Source: Candidatus Paceibacter sp. (GTDB taxonomy: Bacteria > Patescibacteriota > Patescibacteriia > Magasanikbacterales > UBA922). From it: a stretch of DNA of 36,879 bases. The position numbers and the translations under genes are program-made. Positions 24,464 through 32,826 of this stretch are shown piece after piece. The notes under the pieces are model-generated. The model was given only the letters and a program-made list of their open reading frames with translations. It was not told the DNA's origin and searched no databases. The DNA is taken from NCBI GenBank assembly GCA_020725175.1, contig DYFM01000002.1, positions 1-36,879 of the forward strand, written 5' to 3'. Position 1 is the stretch's first letter. Each line of letters starts with the position of its first letter.

Positions 24464-25570
24464 ATGAAAAAACAAATTGAGCAACTTTTGGAACATGCGG
24501 ATGTGAAAATTAATGGTACCCGGCCGTGGGATATTCAGGTGCATAATGAGGAATTGTACAAACGTGTTCTTGGTGGTGGAACCCTGGCTCTTGGGGAGGC
24601 ATATATGGATGGATGGTGGGACTCAGAAGCACTTGATCAGTTTATTGATCGGGTACTTAGAGCACAAATTGATAAAAAACTCCGCGTTAGTCCTGCGCTT
24701 ATATGGCACATTACCAAAGCTACCTTAACTAATCGTCAAACCAAAGAGCGAGCAAAAATTGTTGGTAAAGAACATTACGACGCCGGAAACGATCTGTATG
24801 AACGAATGCTCGACAGTCGAATGATTTACAGTTGTGGGTATTGGAAGGATGCGACCAATCTTGAAGAGGCACAGGAAGCAAAACTTGATCTTATTTGTCG
24901 AAAACTAAAGCTCGAACCAGGGATGAAACTTTTGGATATTGGGTGTGGTTGGGGAGGGTTGGCAAAGTTTGCGGCCGAGCGGTACGAAGTTTTGGTGGTG
25001 GGCGTTACTATTTCAAAAGAACAAGCGGTGCTGGCAAAAGAGCGGTGTGCTGGGTTACCAATTGATATTCGGCTCCAAGATTACCGAGATATTACTGAGC
25101 AGTTTGATCGAGTGGTTTCGGTAGGGATGTTTGAACATGTGGGGTATAAAAATTACCGGGAATATATGGAGGTGGTTCATCGTGTTCTTGTTCCGAGCGG
25201 TCTGACACTTCTTCATACGATTGGTAGTAATCGCTCTGTGCACTCCACTGATCCTTGGATAGATAAATATATCTTTCGTGGCGGTATGCTTCCATCAGTG
25301 AAACAAATTGCTACCGCTTCAGAAAGATTGTTTGCGCTAGAAGATTGGCATAATTTTGGAACAGATTATGACCGAACGCTTATGGCTTGGCACGAAAACT
25401 TTGTCAATCGTTGGGGTGAGATACAAGATAAATATAGTGAACGATTTTATCGCATGTGGACGTACTATCTTCTGATCTGCGCCGGGTCGTTTCGAGCGGA
25501 AAAAAACCGATTATGGCAGGTAGTATTTTCTAAAGTTGGTTCACAAGTGAATTATGAAAGCGTGAGATAA
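24464..25570 (+). CDS. cfa: Cyclopropane-fatty-acyl-phospholipid synthase
   Basis: The 368-residue product is a full Cfa-type enzyme that transfers a methylene group from SAM to the double bond of acyl chains in membrane phospholipids. Visible features are VLGGGTLALGEAYMDGWW in the N-terminal domain, HYDAGNDLYERMLDSRMIYSCGYW split over the substrate-site region, motif I LDIGCGWGGLAKF and the catalytic-site segment MFEHVGYKNY. The C-terminus has RMWTYYLLICAGSFR. The ATG at 24464 is chosen because the longer frame starts in the preceding intergenic sequence. It is a sign that this cell modifies its own or acquired lipids, together with the CDP-alcohol transferase at 7457. Confidence 0.93.
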   Translation: MKKQIEQLLEHADVKINGTRPWDIQVHNEELYKRVLGGGTLALGEAYMDGWWDSEALDQFIDRVLRAQIDKKLRVSPALIWHITKATLTNRQTKERAKIVGKEHYDAGNDLYERMLDSRMIYSCGYWKDATNLEEAQEAKLDLICRKLKLEPGMKLLDIGCGWGGLAKFAAERYEVLVVGVTISKEQAVLAKERCAGLPIDIRLQDYRDITEQFDRVVSVGMFEHVGYKNYREYMEVVHRVLVPSGLTLLHTIGSNRSVHSTDPWIDKYIFRGGMLPSVKQIATASERLFALEDWHNFGTDYDRTLMAWHENFVNRWGEIQDKYSERFYRMWTYYLLICAGSFRAEKNRLWQVVFSKVGSQVNYESVR

Positions 25571-25590
25571 ATCAATAAAAAATGTATTTC

Positions 25591-25617
25591 AAAACACCGC
25601 CATCGCGGCGGTGTTTT
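25591..25617. terminator. Bidirectional terminator between cfa and the PBP gene
   Basis: AAAACACCGCC-ATCGC-GGCGGTGTTTT, with T-rich flank on the plus side and A-rich flank on the other. The convergent PBP gene ends 4 bp away. Confidence 0.9.
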
Positions 25618-25620
25618 TTG

Positions 25621-28600
25621 TTACTCTTTTACTTCAATTTGTAAGGTATCTCCTTGTCCGGTCCCGTCTTTGGTTTTTGCTTCCGCGATCAGTTGAGCTG
25701 AGGCGGTGGTTGGTTTTGTATTGAGGGAAATAGGGATGGTGTTGTTGATGATGAGAGAAAAATTATTGATACTGGTGATCAGTGTTTTTGTCTCTCCCTC
25801 TTTGAGGTATACCGATACATCACTTAATTCATCCAACTTTGTTCCGGTAAGAGAAAGGAGAAGGGGGAAATCTTTTTCTTTTACCTGTAGTACTTCATCT
25901 TTCCATTGTACCCCCGGAAGGATGGTGTCAGCATCAAGAACAAACGTGGTTTCTTCACTGAGTCTGTTCCCTACATCATCTTCTACGGTCACGGTTAAGG
26001 TGTGCTCTCCCGGATCAAGCTCGGCTGCGTAATAGTGAAGATTAAATGGGTGATCTGTCACTACTCCTACATATACGCCGTTAATTTGATAGGTAACTTT
26101 GGCAACTCCCCGCGGAGCACTTACTCTAATATCGGTATCAATTTGACGACCTTGAACTGTTGCACCGTTTGCCGGGTATACGATCACGAGGCTGGGGATC
26201 ATTTCCAAAGAATGGGCATCATCATATTCAGTAGGAGGATCTTCGAATACCACATTCCATTCCGGGTCCTTTTCTTTTTTGCGAGTGATCCAGTCTTGAA
26301 TGGCTGCTTCCCAAACAGTATACTGCGGATCTTTGGTTGGGTCTTCTGGAATTGGTCCTTGGGGATTGTCCTTATCGACATAATGAAGAATTGAATGAGG
26401 AAGCATGTAGGTGCGCTCTTCAATAAAGCGTTCCGGTGTAGAGCTGGTGGCTAGTTTTCCGGTTACTTTATCTACTGCGAGCGTTACTGAGCCACCGGTT
26501 TGTCCATTCAGTACTGCTTTGTCGGTTTTTATTGCTGGTGGTTGGGGGAACTGTTCCGCTGGTGTATCTTTTAAAATTTCCTTCATGACTGGATTCCAAA
26601 TGCGAGCCGCCACCATACTTCCACCATACCCGGCCTTCATTGAGGTGTTGTCGGTGTTTCCGGCCCAGACACCTATAACTATGCTTGGGGTGTACCCTAT
26701 AGTCCATCCGTCTTTATATTCATTGGTAGTACCGGTTTTGGCTGCTACCGAGCGACCGGGAATCGTAAGGACTCCGCCGGTACCAAACGACATGGCACGA
26801 GCCGCGTCATCGCTCAATACGTTTGACATAGTGGCTGCGAGAGTTGGTTCTATTACTTGCTCGCCCTTCTCCGCCTTCCATTCTTCGAGTACGGTCCCGT
26901 CCGCGTCCTCTACTTTGAGAATAGTAACCGGCTTGTGCAGAACGCCGTAGTTGGCAAAGGCCGCATAGGCATTTACGTGCTCAATCATATTCACTTCTCC
27001 TCCACCGAGAACCAGCGCCAAACCGGTATTCTCTTCGTTGAAAGTGGTGTAACCAAGTTTTTTTGTGAAGTCGATAGTTTTTTTAGTCCCGACCAGATAC
27101 ATGGTTTTTACAGAAGTAATGTTGAGCGAATTTTGAAGCGCCGCTCGCATGGTGACCGGTCCATATTCTTGTAATGAATAGTTGAGAGGTTTATACGGTT
27201 TGCCACTAATGGAAAAATTGGTGACGACATCAAACAAGATGGTGTTTGGGGTGTATCCTTTTTCAAAGGCTGCGGCATAGACAATAGGTTTGATAGAAGA
27301 GCCGGGCTGGCGTCGCCCCAGTGTTGCGACGTTAAATTGTCCTTTTATCTCTTGATCAAAATAATCTTTTGAACCAATCATGGAGAGAATGTGTCCGGTT
27401 TTTGGATCTATTGCCACTAGGGCGGTATTGTCTGCTCCGGCTTCTTCTAACACCTTATCACCGGTGGTCGCCACCACCTCTTCCGCCTTTTTTTGTTTTT
27501 CATAGTCAAGTGAGGTAATAACTTTGAGTCCCCCGGTTTCGACATAGGTATCACCATATTTTTCACTTAGTTGTTCCTTGACATACAGTACAAAGTGAGG
27601 AGCCTGAATGTTGTGTAGTACTTGACGCATTTCTAGGGGTTCGGCCTGGGCGGCGAGTTTTTCTTCTTCACTAATGTATCCTTCTTCTTGCATACGACGT
27701 AATACAAAGTCACGTCGAGTTTTCAAGCGATCCGGGTTGTTGAGATAGGTTGAGGGAGCTTTTGGCATTCCGGCCAGGGTGGCAGCTTCGGCAAGAGACA
27801 AATCGCGCACGTCTTTTCCAAAATAACTTTGGGCAGCGGCTTGGACTCCGTAGTTGGTGGAGCCGTACGGAATTTCATTGAAATAAATCTGGAGAATTTG
27901 ATTTTTGGTGTATTTTCGTTCCAATTGAAAAGACAAAATTGCTTCCTTCAGTTTACGAGTCAGCGAGCGTTCGTTGGTGAGAATAGCATTTTTTACCAGT
28001 TGTTGGGTGAGGGTGGAGGTACCGGCAATGCGATCGGTTCTGCCAACAACACGATATATAATGGAACGAGCGATACTGAGGGGGCGGATACCCCAGTGGT
28101 CGTAAAACTTGGTATCTTCGGTGGCGATGACACCGTCAATCAACTGTTTTGGGAGCTGATCAAATGTTACGAGGGTTCGTTTTTCATCGGCAAAAATTTC
28201 ATACAAGAGGTGTTGTCCGGTGCGATCGTATATTTTGGTGCTTTGGTGTTGAAATCTGCCGTCAGTCAGTTTGTCCGGATCGGGCAAGTCTTTGCTGATA
28301 TATATGGTAAATCCTATGAGAAACACCACACCTATCAGGCCGAGTATTACTCCTGTTTTGAGGAGTTTGCGCATGATGTGCCTTGGTGGTCGTTTTGGTG
28401 TGGGTGGTGATTGCTTTGAACTATTGTTATTTTTAGGGAGTTGACGAAAAAATCTACCAACAAAACCAAAAACAGTACTGAGAAGGAGCCAGATGAGTTT
28501 GAATGGGAGTGCGAGGTAACGTCCCCAGGGTTGTTGTACCTTGGTTTTCGTTTTTACCTCTCGTGGTTTGGAAAAATCACCGTAGTTTCGACTGTGTGGC

Positions 28601-28671
28601 GATTGCCCGGTGTGCTTTTGGTCGTCTTCCGGGATATATCCGTAGGAACGACGTGAGGAGGAATTATCCAT
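25621..28671 (-). CDS. Class A penicillin-binding protein (PBP1A-type) with Ig-like tail
   Basis: The 1016-residue product polymerises and cross-links peptidoglycan. A Pro/Ser-rich cytoplasmic N-terminus (1-100) precedes a transmembrane helix (~104-125). The GT51 transglycosylase domain shows EDTKFYDHWGI (Glu185), GTSTLTQQLVKN and LERKYTKNQILQIYFNEIPY. The transpeptidase domain has SSIK (nucleophile Ser458), SLN (515-517) and KTGTTNEYKDGW (Lys645). After ~820 an Ig-like domain follows (VYPANGATVQG ... DDVGNRLSEETTF), then a further beta-rich tail. The tail makes it longer than typical PBP1A and may bind the wall or another protein. Both catalytic sites look intact. It is divergent from the 3D-domain gene. 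Confidence 0.95.
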   Translation of the reverse strand: MDNSSSRRSYGYIPEDDQKHTGQSPHSRNYGDFSKPREVKTKTKVQQPWGRYLALPFKLIWLLLSTVFGFVGRFFRQLPKNNNSSKQSPPTPKRPPRHIMRKLLKTGVILGLIGVVFLIGFTIYISKDLPDPDKLTDGRFQHQSTKIYDRTGQHLLYEIFADEKRTLVTFDQLPKQLIDGVIATEDTKFYDHWGIRPLSIARSIIYRVVGRTDRIAGTSTLTQQLVKNAILTNERSLTRKLKEAILSFQLERKYTKNQILQIYFNEIPYGSTNYGVQAAAQSYFGKDVRDLSLAEAATLAGMPKAPSTYLNNPDRLKTRRDFVLRRMQEEGYISEEEKLAAQAEPLEMRQVLHNIQAPHFVLYVKEQLSEKYGDTYVETGGLKVITSLDYEKQKKAEEVVATTGDKVLEEAGADNTALVAIDPKTGHILSMIGSKDYFDQEIKGQFNVATLGRRQPGSSIKPIVYAAAFEKGYTPNTILFDVVTNFSISGKPYKPLNYSLQEYGPVTMRAALQNSLNITSVKTMYLVGTKKTIDFTKKLGYTTFNEENTGLALVLGGGEVNMIEHVNAYAAFANYGVLHKPVTILKVEDADGTVLEEWKAEKGEQVIEPTLAATMSNVLSDDAARAMSFGTGGVLTIPGRSVAAKTGTTNEYKDGWTIGYTPSIVIGVWAGNTDNTSMKAGYGGSMVAARIWNPVMKEILKDTPAEQFPQPPAIKTDKAVLNGQTGGSVTLAVDKVTGKLATSSTPERFIEERTYMLPHSILHYVDKDNPQGPIPEDPTKDPQYTVWEAAIQDWITRKKEKDPEWNVVFEDPPTEYDDAHSLEMIPSLVIVYPANGATVQGRQIDTDIRVSAPRGVAKVTYQINGVYVGVVTDHPFNLHYYAAELDPGEHTLTVTVEDDVGNRLSEETTFVLDADTILPGVQWKDEVLQVKEKDFPLLLSLTGTKLDELSDVSVYLKEGETKTLITSINNFSLIINNTIPISLNTKPTTASAQLIAEAKTKDGTGQGDTLQIEVKE

Positions 28672-28740
28672 AATTAGCTATGTTTAGCAAAATATTGTTT
28701 GATATGTTCTGTAGAAGCATTGTACCACAACCGTCGTGCA

Positions 28741-28769
28741 TTGACAAAAGGCCCTTTTTGTGGTACAAT
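28741..28769 (+). promoter_or_regulatory. Consensus promoter of the 3D-domain gene
   Basis: TTGACA (28741-28746) and TACAAT (28764-28769) are separated by 17 bp. The transcript would start near 28776, giving a leader of about 110 nt. Confidence 0.8.
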
Positions 28770-28798
28770 TGGGCATCGAAAAGAAATAGGTAGTAAGG

Positions 28799-28871
28799 AG
28801 TCTGGTATAGTCCAGACTTTTTGATTGAATACCTTGTTACCCCGAAGAAGCATTACCATTTCAGGGTAACA
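28799..28871 (+). promoter_or_regulatory. Attenuator-like leader: terminator hairpin then second hairpin
   Basis: AGTCTGG-TATAGT-CCAGACT followed by five Ts (28799-28822) is an intrinsic terminator between promoter and gene. A second stem, TGTTACCC/GGGTAACA (28835-28842 and 28864-28871), lies just before the ATG at 28886. The arrangement suggests premature termination with a regulated read-through. The leader upstream of the terminator is only ~25 nt, too short for a known large riboswitch. Confidence 0.6.
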
Positions 28872-28885
28872 ACCAATTCTATCAT

Positions 28886-29476
28886 ATGAACTATTTCCAT
28901 AAGAAAAATTACCAACATCTTTTTGAAACAGTGGTATCTTACGTAGCGCTTTTGGCTATTGCAGTTTCGGCTATTCCCGCTCAAGCTGTTAGTGCATCGT
29001 CTGATGCCGTCGTTGTCACGTCACTATTACCTGTGTTTGCTGCTTCAAATGAAGTGGAAATCGCGACCGAGGAGCAGGTGACGCTGTTTCCGGAGGTTCA
29101 GCCGGCAACCCCAAAACGAACCATGTGGGTGGTAGCAACCGCCTACTCAAGTGACCCGTGGCAAACCGATAATTCTCCGTGTATTCCGGCCATGACGAAG
29201 TTTGACCTGTGTGCTCAGTATGTGGAGACAGGTGTCGCGGATACGATAGCGACCAATATACTACCGCTCGGAACCAAAGTGAAATTTCCTGATCTCTATG
29301 GTGATAAAGTTTTTGTGGTTCGCGATCGGATGAATGCGAAGTATAATGGAACCAACCGAATTGACTTCTGGATAGGCTCAGAACATCCAACGAATGCCAC
29401 GATTATTCGTGACGCAAAACAGCAAGCAATTCAGTTTGGCGTGAAGCGATTGAAAATGGAGATTTATAATAAATAA
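28886..29476 (+). CDS. Secreted 3D-domain (RlpA/MltA-like barrel) cell-wall protein
   Basis: This 196-residue protein has an N-terminal signal or anchor (about 14-35, VVSYVALLAIAVSAIPAQA) with a likely signal peptidase site after AQA. A spacer precedes a 3D domain at about 80-190. The domain shows VVATAYSSDPWQTD, LPLGTKVKFPDLYG and VVRDRMNAKYN with RIDFWI, including the conserved aspartates expected in this double-psi beta-barrel of lytic-transglycosylase type. It probably acts on or binds peptidoglycan. Gene context (next to a PBP) fits. Promoter and attenuator-like leader are described separately. Confidence 0.85.
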   Translation: MNYFHKKNYQHLFETVVSYVALLAIAVSAIPAQAVSASSDAVVVTSLLPVFAASNEVEIATEEQVTLFPEVQPATPKRTMWVVATAYSSDPWQTDNSPCIPAMTKFDLCAQYVETGVADTIATNILPLGTKVKFPDLYGDKVFVVRDRMNAKYNGTNRIDFWIGSEHPTNATIIRDAKQQAIQFGVKRLKMEIYNK

Positions 29477-29499
29477 AAACATAAAACGGATAAAACAAT

Positions 29500-29528
29500 A
29501 AAACACCCGGCGCTTCGTTGGGTGTTTT
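29500..29528 (+). terminator. Terminator of the 3D-domain gene
   Basis: AAAACACCC and GGGTGTTTT pair around GGCGCTTCGTT, with a T-rich end. Confidence 0.85.
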
Positions 29529-29535
29529 TGTTTTG

Positions 29536-29607
29536 AGGTACCAGTCGGAATCGAACCGACGCATAGGAGTTTTGCAGACTCCCGCCTTACCACTTGGCCA
29601 TGGTACC
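29536..29607 (-). tRNA. tRNA-Cys (GCA)
   Basis: A 72-nt minus-strand tRNA. Acceptor GGTACCA/TGGTACC, anticodon GCA in GAGTCTGCAAAACTC and T arm GTCGG-TTCGATT-CCGAC are present. The discriminator is T (U73), the identity base of tRNA-Cys. CCA is not encoded. Confidence 0.95.
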
Positions 29608-29611
29608 GTGT

Positions 29612-30007
29612 AAAAATTTCAAAGTTTCAATTTTTAAGTTCCAAGTATTGTTTGCAGGAAAAGGATATCATATTGAATTGAGAATTTCAAGGGGTGTTGA
29701 AGAAACAAGACCTTATATCATTCTACCTACCTTTCTTGTCCGCCTCGGGTGGAAGGTGGGGTTTGTGAGACTTTAGCCTCAGGGTTTACTGCTAATCATG
29801 TGAATTTTGGTGGATGTGGAGCTAACGCTCCAGGAACCACTACCTTCTACCCGGGATGAACATGAAAGGAGGATAGAATTGTTGAGTTTCTTTTTCTTCT
29901 CTATCCATGCTACAATATCACTGTTATTCCTGTACTTTGTATATCGAGTGGTTCGTAGTTCGTATGTTCGTACCTACAGTTCGTAAGTTCGAACATGCCT
30001 CATATAT
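29612..30007. other. Intergenic region before polA with word tracts and hairpins
   Basis: An AATTTCAAAGTTTC word tract (29612-29645) is followed by a stem GTGG..GGAGC-TAAC-GCTCC..CCAC near 29812-29842. A TTCGTA word tract (29948-29995) ends just before the polA ATG. TACAAT at 29912-29917 may be the polA -10. No gene is seen. Confidence 0.5.
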
Positions 30008-32752
30008 ATGAATGAAACATCCCCTAAAACCTTTGTCATCATCGACGGAAACGCTATTATTCACCGGGCGTATCATGCGTTGCCACCGATGACTACCAAA
30101 GATGGTACTGAGGTCAACGCGGTATACGGATTTACCTCCATGCTCTTGAAGACAATGCAAGATTTGAAGCCGGATTATCTCGCAGTGAGTTTTGATGTGG
30201 CCGGGAAGACGTTTCGTGACGAGCTGTTTGAGGAGTATAAGGCGAAACGAGTGAAAGCCGAGCAATCGCTATATGATCAAATTCCACTCGTGTATCAGGT
30301 CGTGGAAGCGTTTGGAATTCCAGTCTATACCAAAGAAGGGTTTGAAGCGGATGATGTGATTGGAACCATTACCAAGGAACAATTAACAAGGAGCAAGGAG
30401 CAAGTTGTTTCAATTGTAGTGACAGGTGATATGGATTTGTTGCAGTTGGTAGATGATGATGTGACGGAGGTATATTTGCTCCGAAAGGGACTGAGTGATA
30501 TGGAGTTGTATAATGAGGAAAAGGTGTGGGGTCGGTTTGGTTTTGGACCGGAACGCATCATTGATTATAAGGCACTTCGTGGGGATACTTCCGATAATAT
30601 TCCGGGGGTGCCGGGGATTGGAGAGAAGACGGCGAAGGATTTGATTGATCGGTTTGGAGGAATTGTTGATCTGTATGATCAAATCAAAAATCATAAATCA
30701 AAAATCATACATGAATTGAAACCGGCGGTATTGAGAAAATTAGAAGAAGGTGAGGAGAGTGCGAAAGTGAGTAAGGAACTGGCGACGATTCGGCGGGATG
30801 TGCCTGATTTGAATTTTGAGTTAGAAGCTTGTTCGATAGAAAAGTTGGATAAAGATGCGGCGACGAATTTGTTGAAGAAGTTTGAGTTTTATTCGTTGGT
30901 AAAAAGACTTTCTTCAAAGGAGCAAGGAGCAAGGAACAAGGAGCAAAATGATGTTGAGCGGGAAAATCATCCTAAGAAAAAGAAGGTGAAAAAAGTTGAA
31001 TTAATTAAAGTAGAAACAAAAGAACAGTTGAAAGAACTACAAGAGAAGATTCGTGATAGCTCTGAGTTTGTATGTCGAGAGGTGTTGAGTGGAAATGATG
31101 TGATGGAGAACGAACTGCTGTGGCTACTGTTTGAAGTGGATGGTGGTGTGTATGCGGTAGATGTTCAAAAAACTGATGATCAGAAAAAAGTTATTGAGTT
31201 GTTTCAAAACAGTAAACAAACAATTATTGGTCATGATCTAAAACAATTGGTAAAAGCGTTGTTGCTTCGTGGCGTCTCTGTGTCGTGCCAATTGTTTGAT
31301 GTGATGATTGCATCGTATGTGGTGAACTCCGGTAGTCGGGCGCATGATCTCGTGAGTGTTGCTGAGCGCGAGTTGGGAGAGATGCTAGTTGATCCAAAAA
31401 CCCAAACTAGTTTATTTGGAATTGACATTGAGCTGGTTGCCAAAGAAGTGGTGGTGTTGCAAAGACTCTATGAGAAATATACAAAGACCATTCGTGAATT
31501 GGACGATAAAGAATTATTTCGTGAGATAGAAATGGCACTTATCCCGGTTTTGGCGGAAATGGAAGTGGCCGGTGTCGCGGTGGATGTGCCGCTTCTTGGG
31601 ACATTGTCAAAAGAGTTTGCCGATGAGGTCGCTCGTCTTACAAAAGAAATTTGTACGGAGGCGGGTGAAGAATTCAATGTCGCTTCTTCGGTACAGCTTC
31701 GAGATATCTTGTTTGAAAAAATGGGCTTGCCAACGGTTGGGATTAAAAAAGGCAAGACCGGCTATTCTACTGCGGCGCCGGAGCTCGAAAAGTTGCGTGC
31801 ATACAGTCCGATCATTTCTCTTATTGAAGAACATCGAGAAATTACCAAGTTGCAAAATACCTATGTTGACGTGTTACCCGCGTTGGTTAATAAAAATACC
31901 GGTCGAATACACACGTCATTTAATCAAGCGGTGGCAGCCACGGGCCGCTTATCAAGTTCAGATCCAAATCTGCAAAATATTCCCATTCGAACCAAGCTCG
32001 GTCGACGCATCCGGGACGCATTTATCTGCGAACCGGGCAATATACTCATCGCGGCGGATTATTCACAAATTGAGTTGCGTATCGTAGCTTCGTTGGCCGA
32101 GGATCCACTAATGATGGAAATTTTTAACAAGGGTGAAGATATTCATCAGGCAACCGCGGCGGCTATCAATGGAGTGAAACTCGAAGAGGTAACGAAAGAC
32201 ATGCGTCGGGCAGCCAAAGAAGTCAACTTTGGCGTGCTCTATGGCATGAGGTCGTTTGGGTTGTCTTCGCGAACCGGTATGAGCCAGGCGGAAGCAAAAG
32301 AATTTATAACAACATATTTTGAACGCTTTGCCGGGGTGGATGCGTATCTAAAGCGTATTGTCGCGTTTGCCAAAAAGCATGGCTATGTAGAGACGTTATT
32401 TGGTCGCCGGCGATATATCCCGGAAATCAAGTCAAGTAATTTTCAGCTGCGTAATGCGGGTGAGCGTATGGCGATCAATATGCCGGTGCAAGGGACGGCG
32501 GCGGATGTGATGAAGAAGGCGATGATTGCTGTACATCGAAATATCGAAATAGCGAAACAGCGAAACAATTGGGCGCATACGGACATGCGGATGATTTTGC
32601 AGGTGCATGATGAAGTGGTGTTGGAGGTGAAGAAGGGGTTGGAAGATGAGGTGGGTGCGTTGGTGAAGCGAGAGATGCAGAATGTGGTGACGTTGAAAGT
32701 GCCGGTGGAGGTGGATGTTGCGGTTGGTACTCGGTGGGGGGAGATGAAGTGA
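30008..32752 (+). CDS. polA: DNA polymerase I, proofreading residues lost
   Basis: The 914-residue protein has a 5'-3' exonuclease (flap) domain (1-~290: FVIIDGNAIIHRAYHALP, VTGDMDLLQL, GDTSDNIPGVPGIGEKTA). A degenerate 3'-5' exonuclease-like region spans ~325-520, and the polymerase domain ~540-914 has motif A IAADYSQIELR, motif B RRAAKEVNFGVLYG and motif C LQVHDEVVLEV. The middle region lacks the DxE of ExoI and the aspartates of ExoII and ExoIII (GHDLKQL instead of the usual N-x-x-x-D pattern), so proofreading is probably absent, as in several thermophilic and gram-positive PolAs. Three short in-frame word-repeat tracts lie in loops. The enzyme would fill gaps and remove RNA primers. Confidence 0.95.
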   Translation: MNETSPKTFVIIDGNAIIHRAYHALPPMTTKDGTEVNAVYGFTSMLLKTMQDLKPDYLAVSFDVAGKTFRDELFEEYKAKRVKAEQSLYDQIPLVYQVVEAFGIPVYTKEGFEADDVIGTITKEQLTRSKEQVVSIVVTGDMDLLQLVDDDVTEVYLLRKGLSDMELYNEEKVWGRFGFGPERIIDYKALRGDTSDNIPGVPGIGEKTAKDLIDRFGGIVDLYDQIKNHKSKIIHELKPAVLRKLEEGEESAKVSKELATIRRDVPDLNFELEACSIEKLDKDAATNLLKKFEFYSLVKRLSSKEQGARNKEQNDVERENHPKKKKVKKVELIKVETKEQLKELQEKIRDSSEFVCREVLSGNDVMENELLWLLFEVDGGVYAVDVQKTDDQKKVIELFQNSKQTIIGHDLKQLVKALLLRGVSVSCQLFDVMIASYVVNSGSRAHDLVSVAERELGEMLVDPKTQTSLFGIDIELVAKEVVVLQRLYEKYTKTIRELDDKELFREIEMALIPVLAEMEVAGVAVDVPLLGTLSKEFADEVARLTKEICTEAGEEFNVASSVQLRDILFEKMGLPTVGIKKGKTGYSTAAPELEKLRAYSPIISLIEEHREITKLQNTYVDVLPALVNKNTGRIHTSFNQAVAATGRLSSSDPNLQNIPIRTKLGRRIRDAFICEPGNILIAADYSQIELRIVASLAEDPLMMEIFNKGEDIHQATAAAINGVKLEEVTKDMRRAAKEVNFGVLYGMRSFGLSSRTGMSQAEAKEFITTYFERFAGVDAYLKRIVAFAKKHGYVETLFGRRRYIPEIKSSNFQLRNAGERMAINMPVQGTAADVMKKAMIAVHRNIEIAKQRNNWAHTDMRMILQVHDEVVLEVKKGLEDEVGALVKREMQNVVTLKVPVEVDVAVGTRWGEMK

Positions 32753-32826
32753 GGGGGTTTGTTTTTTTTGTACATTAAAGGGAAATTACAAAACCGCCTG
32801 GTGGCGGTTTTGTTACAAAGTGATTT

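Noticed and set aside
28776-28885. c-di-AMP (ydaO-type) riboswitch before the 3D-domain gene
   Set aside because: The leader before the terminator is only about 25 nt, far too short for that aptamer.
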